Shown here piece after piece: positions 37,241 to 46,838 of a stretch of DNA of 64,000 bases. This DNA is from Hoylesella shahii DSM 15611 = JCM 12083. GTDB taxonomy: Bacteria; Bacteroidota; Bacteroidia; Bacteroidales; Bacteroidaceae. The notes beneath the pieces were generated by a model. That model ran no database searches. It was not told the DNA's origin and was given only the letters and a program-made list of their open reading frames with translations. Both the position numbers and the translations under genes were made by a program. Position 1 is the first letter of the stretch, and the number at the start of each line of letters is the position of its first letter. The stretch lies in the NCBI RefSeq assembly GCF_000613445.1, contig NZ_BAIZ01000002.1:62001-126000 (forward strand). The letters are read 5' to 3'.

Positions 37241-39019
37241 TTAGTTCTTTTGTTCGCGTTCGATGTAAGCCACCACGTCGCCCTTGTTAACCTTGCTGCC
37301 TTGTTTAGCGTTAATTTCAACAAGCTTTCCACCTAGAGCGGCAGGAACAGTAACGATTTCGCCCCATGTTGCAACGATATAGCAGAACACATCACCTTCT
37401 TTGTACTCTTTACCAATGTAAGGTTCAACCGTTGGTGCGCATTCGCCATCGCCATTAAATTCCCAGAACAATTGTCCTTTAACAGGAGCCACCAGCGCAT
37501 CGGCCTTAGCGTGCTTAAATGCAGCCAGTTCTTCAGCCGAAAGTTTGCTACCCATCTTCGCGTCCTTAGCCTTTTGCAGGTCGGCCAAGAAGTTTTTCTT
37601 AGCCTGTCCGCTCTTATAGTTGCGGTATTGTTCGGGGTGCATGGCCAGTTCAAACAGTTCTTCGTTGTCTTGTCCGTACTCCCAACCATTCTCGTCCATC
37701 TCTTTCTTAAAGTCGTCGAGGTTGTTTGGCAGCAGTGTATGTGGGTCGGCATCGGTAAATTCGAAACCTTTCTCTTTAGCCAGAGCCACCAATTCGGGAG
37801 CGATAGTTCCAGGAATCTTACCGCTCTTACCCAGAATCATACCCCACATTGCATCGTCCATCATCACAAAACGTCCCTTGCCCTGCTCCATTGTGAGAAG
37901 GTTCATCAGTGCAATGTTCTTAACATATTGTGAGAAAGGCGTAACCAAGGGAGGATAACCCACGCGAGGCCATACATATTCCACTTCGTTAAAGAGGTTG
38001 ATAAGCATATCGTCGGTAGACAATTCGGCCTCTCCCTTCTTCGTGCGGATGCTGTTGATGGTGCTATGTATGCCAGCTAGGTCGGCCATCATACTCCCCA
38101 TCATACCTCCAGGCAAGCCACAGCCTAAGAGTAGCGAACTCATCAGCTTGTTGGCAGGATTAATAAAGTAGCCCAACCATTCGTCTATAAACTCTTGTGT
38201 CAATGCGCGAGCCTTCATGTAAGCGCTCATATTGATTTCAGGAACATCAAAGCCTTCGTTCTTCAGCATGCTTTGCACCGAGATAACGTCTGGATGCACC
38301 TTACCCCAAGATAGTGGTTCGATGGCAGTATCAATGATGTCGGCACCATTGTTACAAACTTCAAGGATTGAAGCCATAGACAATCCGGGGCCAGTATGTC
38401 CGTGATACTCGATGATAATTTCAGGATGTTTGTCTTTAATGGCTTTAGTAAGTTGGCCAAGCAAAGCCGGTTGTCCAATGCCCGCCATGTCTTTAAGACA
38501 GATTTCTTTAGCACCGGCTTCAATAAGTTGGTCGGCAATGTTGCTATAATACTCCAGCGTGTGCACTGGCGAAGTGGTGATGCAAAGTGTTCCTTGAGGA
38601 GTCATGCCAGCTTCGGCAGCCCATTTAATACTGGGGATGATGTTTCGCACGTCGTTCAGTCCGTCGAAAATACGGGGAATATCCACACCCTGAGCGTGTT
38701 TCACCTTATACATCAGTGCTCTAACATCGTCGGGAACGGGATACATGCGCAAGGCATTGAGTCCACGGTCTAGCATATGGGTTTTAATTCCTACCTCATT
38801 GAAGGGCTTACAAAATGCGCGCACGCCCTCATTGGGGTTTTCGCCAGCCAACAAGTTCACCTGTTCGAAAGCACCGCCGTTGGTTTCAACACGCGAGAAA
38901 CAACCCATTTCGATGATTACGGGAGCGATTTTCTCCAACTGATCTTTGCGTGGCTGGAACTTCCCAGAGCTCTGCCACATGTCTCGATATACGAGGCTGA
39001 ATTGTATTTTCTTTTTCAT
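37241..39019 (-). CDS. Carboxyltransferase (OadA/PycB-like) with a biotinyl-like tail lacking the lysine
   Basis: The 592-residue protein has an HMG-CoA-lyase-type TIM barrel (residues 1-300): VYRDMWQS, the lysine in CLKDMAGIG that is carbamylated in this family, and the metal pair in YHGHTGPG. The conserved PYC/OADA domain follows (GLPGGMMGSMMADL, VWPRVGYPPLVTPFSQYV). The end (VEPYIGKEYKEGDVFCYIVATWGEIVTVPAALGGKLVEINAKQGSKVNKGDVVAYIE) folds like a biotinyl domain, but the usual EAMKM is replaced by ATWGEI. A separate biotin carrier must then serve it, or the tail is structural. Relatives decarboxylate oxaloacetate or carry methylmalonyl-CoA transcarboxylation. It stands alone; a -7 box TAATTTTG is at 39068-39061. 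Confidence 0.8.
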   Translation of the reverse strand: MKKKIQFSLVYRDMWQSSGKFQPRKDQLEKIAPVIIEMGCFSRVETNGGAFEQVNLLAGENPNEGVRAFCKPFNEVGIKTHMLDRGLNALRMYPVPDDVRALMYKVKHAQGVDIPRIFDGLNDVRNIIPSIKWAAEAGMTPQGTLCITTSPVHTLEYYSNIADQLIEAGAKEICLKDMAGIGQPALLGQLTKAIKDKHPEIIIEYHGHTGPGLSMASILEVCNNGADIIDTAIEPLSWGKVHPDVISVQSMLKNEGFDVPEINMSAYMKARALTQEFIDEWLGYFINPANKLMSSLLLGCGLPGGMMGSMMADLAGIHSTINSIRTKKGEAELSTDDMLINLFNEVEYVWPRVGYPPLVTPFSQYVKNIALMNLLTMEQGKGRFVMMDDAMWGMILGKSGKIPGTIAPELVALAKEKGFEFTDADPHTLLPNNLDDFKKEMDENGWEYGQDNEELFELAMHPEQYRNYKSGQAKKNFLADLQKAKDAKMGSKLSAEELAAFKHAKADALVAPVKGQLFWEFNGDGECAPTVEPYIGKEYKEGDVFCYIVATWGEIVTVPAALGGKLVEINAKQGSKVNKGDVVAYIEREQKN

Positions 39020-39265
39020 AAGTTGCTTATACCATTTACTATAGGGATAATATAGCGCTGCAAAATTAGATAAAAAAAATCAAATACGGACCATACCATT
39101 GAAGTTTTTGCATGTGTGTGGGCGTGTATAGACGTTAAAATAACATGAGTTTGGGGTGCAATTCATGCGCGTTGGGCTTGTAGACTATGCTTGGCAACAG
39201 TGTTATCACTGGTAATTGTAAGTGTTAAAAAGGGATAAGAGCAAGAGGGTTCACCATTAAATCGT

Positions 39266-39273
39266 TAATTTTG
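39266..39273 (+). promoter_or_regulatory. -7 box immediately upstream of lptD
   Basis: TAATTTTG is followed by the lptD ATG only ten bases later (39283). If this box is used, transcription would start at or a few bases before the start codon, leaving almost no leader. Confidence 0.45.
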
Positions 39274-39282
39274 TACCCTAGA

Positions 39283-42110
39283 ATGCGAAGAAAATCGTTA
39301 ATTGCACTACTGCTGTTTGTCGTTGTGTTTGTAACGGCTGGGGTATATTCGCCCCTAACTCAGCGAAATAAGACGGCCAAGACGGCTGCCCAAAGGCAGG
39401 CCGACTCTATTCGGCGCGACTCGTTGGCACGTTTAGCCAACGACACTACACGCATGGACTCGTTGCAACGGGCTATCTATCGCCATAATAAGCATGTAGA
39501 CGACTCCATACGGCTCGACTCAATTAACCGGCAAAAGAAAAACGGTATCGATGCGCCCGTGGTGTATTCGGGTACCGACTCCTTAGTATATAATGCCCAA
39601 TCGAAGATGGCTTACATCTACGGCACAGGCAAAGTGAAATACGAAAACATGGACTTGGCCAGCGAACGCATACGCATCAACACCGATAGCAGTGTGGTTC
39701 ATGCCACTGGTGTGGCCGATAGCAGCGAAAAAGATGGTATCAAGGGCAAGCCTGTTTTTAACATGGGGTCCGACAAATACACAAGCGACACCATGGCCTT
39801 TAACTTTAAATCGAAGCGCGGATTGATTAAAGATGTGCGCACACAGCAGCAAGAGGGATATCTTTATGGCGAAAAAGCAAAGCGTGATGCCAACGGCGAC
39901 GTCTATCTGCAACACGGCCGTTACACCACTTGCGATAAAGATTGTCCCGACTTCTACATTGCGCTTTCGCGTGCTAAGGTGCGTCCTGGCAAGGATGTGG
40001 TGTTTGGTCCGGCTTATCTCGTGGTTGCCGATGTGCCTTTGCCCTTGGCCATTCCCTACGGATTCTTCCCTTTTACTCAGAAATATAGCAGTGGTTTTAT
40101 TATGCCTACTTACGGCGATGAGAGCGAACGTGGCTTTTATCTGCGCGATATGGGTTATTATTTCGCACTTGGAGATAAATGGGACTTGAAACTTCTTGGC
40201 GAAATCTACACCAAAGGCTCGTGGGGTTTCTCGGCTGCTTCTAACTATCGTAAGCGCTATCGCTACAATGGAAGCTTCTATTTTAGCTACCAAAACACCA
40301 AAACTGGCGATAAAGGCTTGCCCGATTATTCATCGCAAACAAGCTTTAAACTGCAATGGAACCACCGACAAGACCCCAAGGCCAACCCCTTTAGCACGTT
40401 GTCGGGAAGTGTAAACTTTGCTTCCACTAGCTACGAACGCAACAATTTAAATAGCCTTTACAACCCGCAAGCCCTTACGCAAAGCACCCGAACCTCGTCG
40501 GTGAGCTGGAGCACGGGCTTCTCAAGCATCGGATTGACGCTGAGCGCAACGGGTAACCTCTCGCAAAACATGCGCGACTCGAGCATCGCTCTCACGCTGC
40601 CCGATATCAATATCTCCATTGCACGCTTCTATCCCTTCAAGCGTAAGCACGCTGCAGGTAAAGAGAGATGGTATGAAAAGATAGCAATGAGTTACACCGG
40701 ACAGCTAAGTAATTCGATAAACACTAAGGAAAACCGCCTGATGCGTTCGAACCTCATTAAGGATTGGCGCAACGGAATGATGCACACAGTGCCCATTAGT
40801 GGCTCGTTTACGCTCTTTAATTATCTTAGTCTTAATCCCTCGTTCTCGTTTGCCGACCGTATGTACACCAATAAGGTTACTCGTTCGTGGGACGTTGCTC
40901 GCCAAACCGAGGTGAACGACACCACTTACGGATTTCATAACGTGTACGACTGGCGCATGAGTGTGTCGGCCAATACCAAGCTTTATGCTTCTGGACACCT
41001 AGTCGCAAACTCTTTGGCGATAAGATTGTGGCCATTCGCCACGTCCTCACTCCACAAGTGAGCTTTAGTTATGCACCCGATTTCAGCGCATCGCGCTATG
41101 GTTACTATGCCACTTACCAAAAAACCGACGCAGCTGGCAATGTCTCGCTCGTGGAATACTCGCCTTTCGAAGGCTCGCTCTTTGGTGTTCCTGGACGAGG
41201 TAAAACGGGTAGCGTGTCGTTCGACTTAGGAAACAACATCGAAATGAAAGTGCGGTCGGACAAAGACTCTACTGGATTTAAAAAACTAAGCATCATCGAC
41301 GAGCTTGGCGCTTCAATGTCGTATAATATGGCTGCAGAAACAAGACCCTGGAGCGACCTTAGTATGCGCCTTAGATTGAAGTGGTGGAAAAACTATACCT
41401 TCAGTCTTAACGCACTTTTTGCCACCTATGCCTACGAACTGGATAGCAACGGCGTGCCTTATGTGGGCACACACACCGAGTGGAGTCGTGGAAGGTTTGG
41501 ACGTTTCCAAGGTATGTCGCAAAACATTTCGTTCACACTCACACCCGAAAAATTGGCTAAACTCTTTGGTAAGAAAACCAAAGACGATGACAAGAAGAAA
41601 CCTAACGGAGACGATGAAGGCACGGATACCAACATCGAAAGCAATATCGACGATGATATGATTGAAGGACAACGAGGCGCTTCGGGTGGAAGAGACGGCG
41701 GAAAAACCGAGACCGACGAAGATGGTTACATGAAATTCTCCATGCCTTGGTCGCTAACTTTTGGCTATGGTGTCACTATGCTGGAGAATACCGACGTGAA
41801 AAAGTTCAACTATAACACCATGCGTTACCCCTATAAGTTCACACAATCGCTTAACGTTAGTGGTAACATTCGTATTAGTGATGGCTGGAACATCAGCTTC
41901 TCGTCGGGTTACGACTTCGAAAATCGTAAGATTTCTATGACCACCGCCTCGCTTCAACGCGACCTTCACTGCTTTAGCATGAGCTGTTCGGTGGTTCTTG
42001 CGCCCTACACCAGCTACAACTTTAGCTTCCGTTGTAATGCATCCACACTTACCGATGCACTGAAGTACGACAAACGCAGCGGTGTTGGTAATGCTGTGCA
42101 ATGGTATTGA
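39283..42110 (+). CDS. lptD: LptD-like lipopolysaccharide assembly protein (frame broken near 40987)
   Basis: LptD is the outer-membrane barrel that inserts LPS. The first frame has a membrane-type signal (LIALLLFVVVFVTAGVYS), a long charged spacer with repeated DSIRRDS words and an OstA-like domain (SKMAYIYGTGKVKYENMDLASERIRINTDS). Barrel strands then run to LYASGHL, where frame is lost. The second frame resumes ...SRKLFGDKIVAIRHVLTPQVSFSYAPDFSASRYGYY and ends NAVQWY. One G (TATGGCTTC) restores about 942 aa. A highly acidic, lysine/asparagine-rich insert (DDDKKKPNGDDEGTD) lies in the barrel half. The start at 39283 is used because a TTG at 39271 is inside the -7 box. The gene is essential in LPS producers, so the break is likely an error. 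Confidence 0.85.
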
Positions 42111-42143
42111 TGAGGCAAATCCACAACAACTAAACATATAAAT

Positions 42144-43316
42144 ATGAAAAAAACAACGCGCGCCATACATCAACCTTATAAGCGACGCGATGCCTACGAT
42201 GCGCTTAGTATGCCTGTTTATAACGCTGTTGCGTACGAATTTGACAACGCACAGCTTATGAGCGACGTGTTTTGCGGTAGGGTGTCGGCTCCCGATTACT
42301 CAAGAGTGGGCAACCCAACAGTTGAAAATTTAGAACAAAGGGTTAAAGGCATAACCGGTGCAACCGATGTTGTGGCCTTTAATTCGGGCATGGCTGCCAT
42401 CAGCGCCGTGTTTATTGCGTTGGCGCAACAGGGTAAAAACATTGTTAGCTCGCGCCATATGTTTGGCAACACCTATTCACTTCTTACCTCAACTCTCAAA
42501 CGTTTCGGCGTTGAAGCTCGCCTTTGCGACCTCACTAACGTTGAACAAGTGGAACAGCAGCTAGACGACAACACCTGTTGTGTGTATCTTGAGATAATGA
42601 CTAACCCACAACTTGAGGTGGTAGACATTGTGGCTTTGGCGGCTTTGGCTCATCAGCGGGGCATACCTTTGGTGGCCGATACCACGCTAATCCCCTTTAC
42701 CGAGTTCTCTGCAAAAGCGCTTGGGGTGGATGCCGAGGTGGTTTCTAGCACCAAATACATTAGCGGTGGTGCTACTTCGTTGGGTGGACTGGTTATTGAT
42801 TACGGCACATTTCAACCCCTTGGGCGCGCGTTGCGTGGCGAATTGCTGTTTAATTTCGGTGCTTATATGACGCCACAGGCTGCTTATCTGCAAACCGTAG
42901 GGCTAGAAGTGCTTGATGCACGCTATCGCATTCAGGCTGCCAATGCGCTTGAATTAGCTAAACAATTGCAAATACTGCCACAGATTAAGCATGTAAACTA
43001 TGTGGGATTGCCCGACAATCCTTATCACGAATTGGCCAAAAAGCAGTTTGGTAACACGGCTGGGGCGATGATTACTATCGACTTAGATAGTAAAGAGGCT
43101 TGTTTCGCCATGATAAACAAACTGAAACTCATTCATCGCGCCACCAACTTGTTTGATAATCGCACGCTTGCTATTCATCCCGCAAGTACCATCTATGGAG
43201 CTTTTACAGACGAACAGCGTCGCGAAATGGATGTGAACGACACAACAATCAGGCTTAGTATAGGATTGGAAGACGTGGACGACCTCTTAGACGATATCAT
43301 ACAGGCGCTCAACTAA
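42144..43316 (+). CDS. Cys/Met-metabolism PLP enzyme (O-acetylhomoserine sulfhydrylase or methionine gamma-lyase type)
   Basis: The 390-residue fold-type I PLP enzyme has the Cys/Met family signature: RVGNPTVENLEQRVKGITGATDVVAFNSGMAAISA, LVADTTLIPF and the PLP lysine K204 in SSTKYISGGATSLGG. SRHMFGNTYSLL matches the phosphate-binding region. The YSRxxNPT start is typical of sulfhydrylases and gamma-lyases rather than of cystathionine beta-lyases. The exact reaction (homocysteine or methanethiol formation) cannot be settled. The gene is complete. It precedes a MalY/PatB-type lyase by 43 bases, so the pair probably forms a sulfur amino-acid operon. Confidence 0.85.
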   Translation: MKKTTRAIHQPYKRRDAYDALSMPVYNAVAYEFDNAQLMSDVFCGRVSAPDYSRVGNPTVENLEQRVKGITGATDVVAFNSGMAAISAVFIALAQQGKNIVSSRHMFGNTYSLLTSTLKRFGVEARLCDLTNVEQVEQQLDDNTCCVYLEIMTNPQLEVVDIVALAALAHQRGIPLVADTTLIPFTEFSAKALGVDAEVVSSTKYISGGATSLGGLVIDYGTFQPLGRALRGELLFNFGAYMTPQAAYLQTVGLEVLDARYRIQAANALELAKQLQILPQIKHVNYVGLPDNPYHELAKKQFGNTAGAMITIDLDSKEACFAMINKLKLIHRATNLFDNRTLAIHPASTIYGAFTDEQRREMDVNDTTIRLSIGLEDVDDLLDDIIQALN

Positions 43317-43358
43317 CAATCAACGCTCAACCCCGTAATCTTTAAAAACTAAAATGGC

Positions 43359-44536
43359 ATGCACAACTACAACTTTGACGAGATAATCGACCGCCGAGGA
43401 AGTGGCGATCTCAAGCACGACGCCTTGAAACCACGTTGGGGACGCGACGACCTTTTGCCGCTTTGGGTGGCCGATATGGATTTTGCCACACCTTCTTTTA
43501 TCGTAGAGGCTATGCGCAAACGTTTGGAACACCCCATTTTTGGCTACACTGTTACGCCCGAAGAGTTATGGCAGAGCATCATCAACTGGCAGCAACGCCA
43601 ACACCAATGGCAGGTGCAACGCCAGTGGCTTACCTATATCCCTGGCATCGTTAAGGCATAGGCTTTGTTATTAACGTGTTTACCAACCCCGGCGATAAGG
43701 TTATTATTCAACCACCGGTGTACCATCCCTTCCGCTTAACACCCTTGGCCAATAGGCGAGAAGTGGTGTTTAATCCGCTTAAGCGTAAGGCCGATGGTTA
43801 TTACGACATGGATTTTGATAACCTAGAGGCTGTGTGCGATGAGTATTGCAAACTCTTTGTGCTGTGCAATCCTCATAACCCCGCAGGACAAGTGTGGTCG
43901 AAAGAAACATTACAACGCCTGGCCGACTTCTGTTTTGAACGCAACATCATCGTGATAAGCGATGAAATACACGCAGATATGGCCCTCTTTGGTCATCGCC
44001 ATACACCATTTGCCACAGTGAACCAACATGCTGCCGATATTTCTATCACTTTTGGTGCACCCTCTAAAACGTTTAATATTGCAGGTATTGTTAGTTCGTT
44101 TGCCATCGTGCCCAACGAAACCCTTCGAGCTAAGTTCTTTCGTTGGCTCGCGGCTAACGAGTTAGAAGAACCCACTATCTTGGCTCCCATCGCCACTATT
44201 GCAGCCTATACGCAGGGCGACGAATGGCGAAAACAAATGCTGAAATATGTTGAAGGCAATGTGTGCTTTGTAGAAGAGTTTTGCAAAAAACACATCCCTG
44301 GCGTTAAACCGCTTCGCCCGCAAGCCAGTTTTTTGGTGTGGTTAGACTTCACCGACTTGCATCTCACGCACAAACAGCTATTAGACCTCTGCATAGACAA
44401 GGCGCATTTAGCCCTTAACGATGGCGAAATGTTTGGTCAGGGAGGCGAATCGCACATGCGCATGAACGTGGGCACGCCTCGCGCCATACTACAACAGGCC
44501 ATGGAACAGTTGGCTAAGGCTGTACAAAGCATTTAG
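43359..44536 (+). CDS. MalY/PatB-type cystathionine beta-lyase or aminotransferase (frame broken near 43656)
   Basis: The N-terminal frame (MHNYNFDEIIDRRGSGDLKHDALKPRWGRDDLLPLWVADMDFATP) has the MalY/PatB signature PLWVADMDF and stops after IPGIVK. The next frame continues GFVINVFTNPGDKVIIQPPVYHPFRL, with LCNPHNPAGQVW, SDEIHADMAL and the PLP lysine in GAPSKTFNIAG. One G lost from AAGGGCATA near 43656 explains the break; the repaired enzyme is about 392 aa. Such enzymes cleave cystathionine or cysteine to pyruvate, ammonia and homocysteine or sulfide. With the upstream gene it suggests interconversion of sulfur amino acids or sulfide production. A terminator follows at 44648. Confidence 0.88.
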
Positions 44537-44624
44537 TAGCTCAGGTTTTAGCATCTTTGCGTATCGGCTTGTAGCTTTATGGCTCTTTATTGACTTTGTT
44601 TGAGGGAATTTGTTTTATACGAAA

Positions 44625-45262
44625 TGTAAAATATTCCGCGTGAAATTGGGCACGAAAAGTGCCCTTTTTCTTTATCAGGTGCCTGTTCGGTCGCAAATAT
44701 TCAATTCTCGTGCGACTTTGTTTTTGTGAAATAAGAAAATGATTTGTAATGCATAGAAATTTATTTTGCGAGGACTAAAAGCGCAAACTTTACGCTAAAC
44801 CGTGCGTTTTGCAGCAAAACGCAGTGCTAAATGCAGCAAAACGCAGTGCTAAATGCTGCAAAACGCAAGGTAAAGTGCAGCAAAACGCAAGGCTAAATGC
44901 AGCAAAATGCAAGATTAAAACAGCAAAACGCGAGGTAAAACGTAATTTAATTCAGCGGCAAGTGTATGTTTATCCGTATTTTCTGTGGCTATATGGTGGG
45001 TTGTTGGTGCAAAATGTTGGTGTTTACGAACAAATAAAGTGCCAAATAGTGGTGTTTTTGCAACAAAAAGCAGGTTTGGGCGTGATGAAAAATTGTGCGT
45101 CGGCGACAAACTAGAAAGCCAAAATGGTGCAAAATGCTGATAATCCTTACTCCAATGGCTGAACTTTTAAAACGATGGTTCGATTTTTGATGCTTAATAG
45201 CAGGTTTTAAGCTGGTTTTTTCGCTAGAATGAGTAGCCGAGAATGTATCGTTTGTAAAATAA
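44625..45262 (+). repeat. Intergenic repeat element with 22-nt array (copy 3)
   Basis: A 638-bp non-coding element bounded by TGTAAAATATT (44625) and TGTAAAATA (45253). It has gcaaatattcaattctcg at offset 68, gcatagaaat at 126 and the palindrome GCGTTTTGCAGCAAAACGC at 179, each at the same offset as in the copy at 20965. The array units (GCAGCAAAACGC and variants) start at 44811, 44833, 44855, 44877 and 44899, all exactly 22 bases apart, then at about 44920. CTAGAAagccAAAATGGTGC near the right end also matches the other copy. It sits between the convergent PatB and AlkD genes. Confidence 0.75.
44648..44673 (+). terminator. Terminator of the sulfur amino-acid operon
   Basis: A perfect GGGCAC/GTGCCC hairpin (44648-44653 with 44659-44664, loop gaaaa) is followed by TTTTTCTTT. 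It lies 112 bases past the PatB stop, inside the left end of the repeat element. Confidence 0.85.
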
Positions 45263-45531
45263 TATTACTTATGCTAACGCGTGATAGACTTAGGGGACGT
45301 GTTTTAAAAATGGGCGTTAATGATTTGTTTGAACATCGTTTTTAGCACCAAATCCCCCTAAGTTTAAGACTAAGATTTACTTCATAGTTATTGCCCCATT
45401 ATAAGCTGATGCTCGGCATCGCTTGTTATATTGTGCTGTTAAGCAAGTGTAACTGCTGGCAAGTGCACTAATTTCCGAAAGGGTTTTATGGCAGTGGAGT
45501 AGGTGGTGCGCATATTGATGAAGGCACAAAC

Positions 45532-46236
45532 CTAGTCTTTGCGCATCAAATGCTTTCGTTGTGTGGCAGATAACTTCTCAATAGCATAGCGCAACATGGT
45601 TCGGGGCATCACCAAACGATGGTTTTCCACAAAATCAATCAATCTTTTTTCATCGCGTTTGCCTGCTTCGCGCAGCATCCAGCCAATAGCCTTATGCATC
45701 AAGTCGTGCTTATGGCCCATCATTTTTTCGGCCAAGGCAAACGTGTCGTCTAATTGTCCCTGCCTGATAAAGGCGTAAGTAGACACCATGGCAATGCGAT
45801 TATCCCACAACAAAGGGCTTTCGGCTAGCCGATAAAGCAAGTTGCGCGGTCTGTCTAGCAAATAAGTGCCGATGGCTTTCCACGCGGAAAGGTCCACGAG
45901 GTCCCAATTGTTGGTGTGTTGCGTGTTGTTTAAATAGAAGTGTACAAGCTCGGTGCGTGTTGGTTCATCTCCTTTATTGAACTGAATCGTAAGAATGAAT
46001 AAGGCGCAAAGGCGCACTTCGTGCCACTCAGACCGAATGAGTTGTTGCAAATCGGCCAAATTCACACCGGCATGCGCCATAGCCACACGGCGTGTTTGGG
46101 GTACGGTAACGCCTAAAAAGCGGTCGTTTTCGCCGTATTGTCCCTTGCCTGTTTTGAAAAACCTACTTAAATGTGCAGCCTTTTCAGCTCTTCCAAGGGT
46201 CTGCAATTCGTTAGTGATAATTTCTATAGCACTCAT
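45532..46236 (-). CDS. AlkD-like DNA alkylation repair protein
   Basis: The 234-residue all-helical HEAT-repeat protein matches AlkD-type DNA glycosylases, which remove alkylated purines without base flipping. Recognisable parts are KGQYGENDRFLGVTVPQTRRVA, WHEVRLCALFIL, NNWDLVDLSAWKAIGTYL, WDNRIAMVSTYAFIRQG and HDLMHKAIGWMLREAGKRD, which contains the conserved tryptophan and aspartate pattern. The start at 46236 (MSAIEIITNELQ) is preferred to 46311. A -7 box TAACTTTG lies at 46285-46278. It stands alone, convergent to the repeat element. Confidence 0.85.
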   Translation of the reverse strand: MSAIEIITNELQTLGRAEKAAHLSRFFKTGKGQYGENDRFLGVTVPQTRRVAMAHAGVNLADLQQLIRSEWHEVRLCALFILTIQFNKGDEPTRTELVHFYLNNTQHTNNWDLVDLSAWKAIGTYLLDRPRNLLYRLAESPLLWDNRIAMVSTYAFIRQGQLDDTFALAEKMMGHKHDLMHKAIGWMLREAGKRDEKRLIDFVENHRLVMPRTMLRYAIEKLSATQRKHLMRKD

Positions 46237-46683
46237 TGTCTGCTTCTTTAGATTGTTGATGAGGATGTTTATCACCACAAAGTTAGTTAAAAGCACCCGA
46301 ATGCATAGCACGATACCCTTATTTTTTGATAATCACCAGCATCGTGCGCGCCTAACATTGAGGATTACCAGATAGATAACAACACCTTACTGCAATATCT
46401 ACCAAAAATGAGGAAATATGTTGTATTATATTACAGGTTATTCGTGAATAACGAAAATATGTAAGTCTCTGATTTACCTATATGTTAGTAGAATATTACT
46501 TCGTGTTTTTATGTTTGAGTTCAGTAGATAGTTATGTTATAAACTTTCTAATATAGTTGATAAACAGAATATTATAAGCAGTTTTATTGTTTATTAATAT
46601 CCGTTCTTTATGCAATTTGTAACTATGAATGTACAAAATATTTCATATTTAAATATTTTAACACGTAAAAAGTAAAGAAACAT

Positions 46684-46714
46684 TTGTTTGTATTGAACAA
46701 ATGCACTACTTTTG
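46684..46714 (+). promoter_or_regulatory. Two-box promoter of the left SusCD-C10 peptidase locus
   Basis: TTG at 46684-46686, a 20-bp spacer and TACTTTTG at 46707-46714. The start codon of susC is 125 bp downstream, leaving a leader of roughly 118 nt. Upstream, 46312-46683 is AT-rich without genes. Confidence 0.6.
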
Positions 46715-46838
46715 TCGGAATTTCGATTTGGTCGTAGGCCATTTCAATAAGCTAACCGAACAACGTTTATCTACAAACCTGAACAATCAAGCAAAGATTA
46801 AAGCTGAATTAACAATATTTATCAATAAAACCTAAGTC

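Noticed and set aside
44804..44945. The 22-nt arrays as CRISPR
   Set aside because: Units follow one another directly at 22-nt spacing with no unique spacers of 25-40 nt, there is no leader, and no cas gene occurs in the window.
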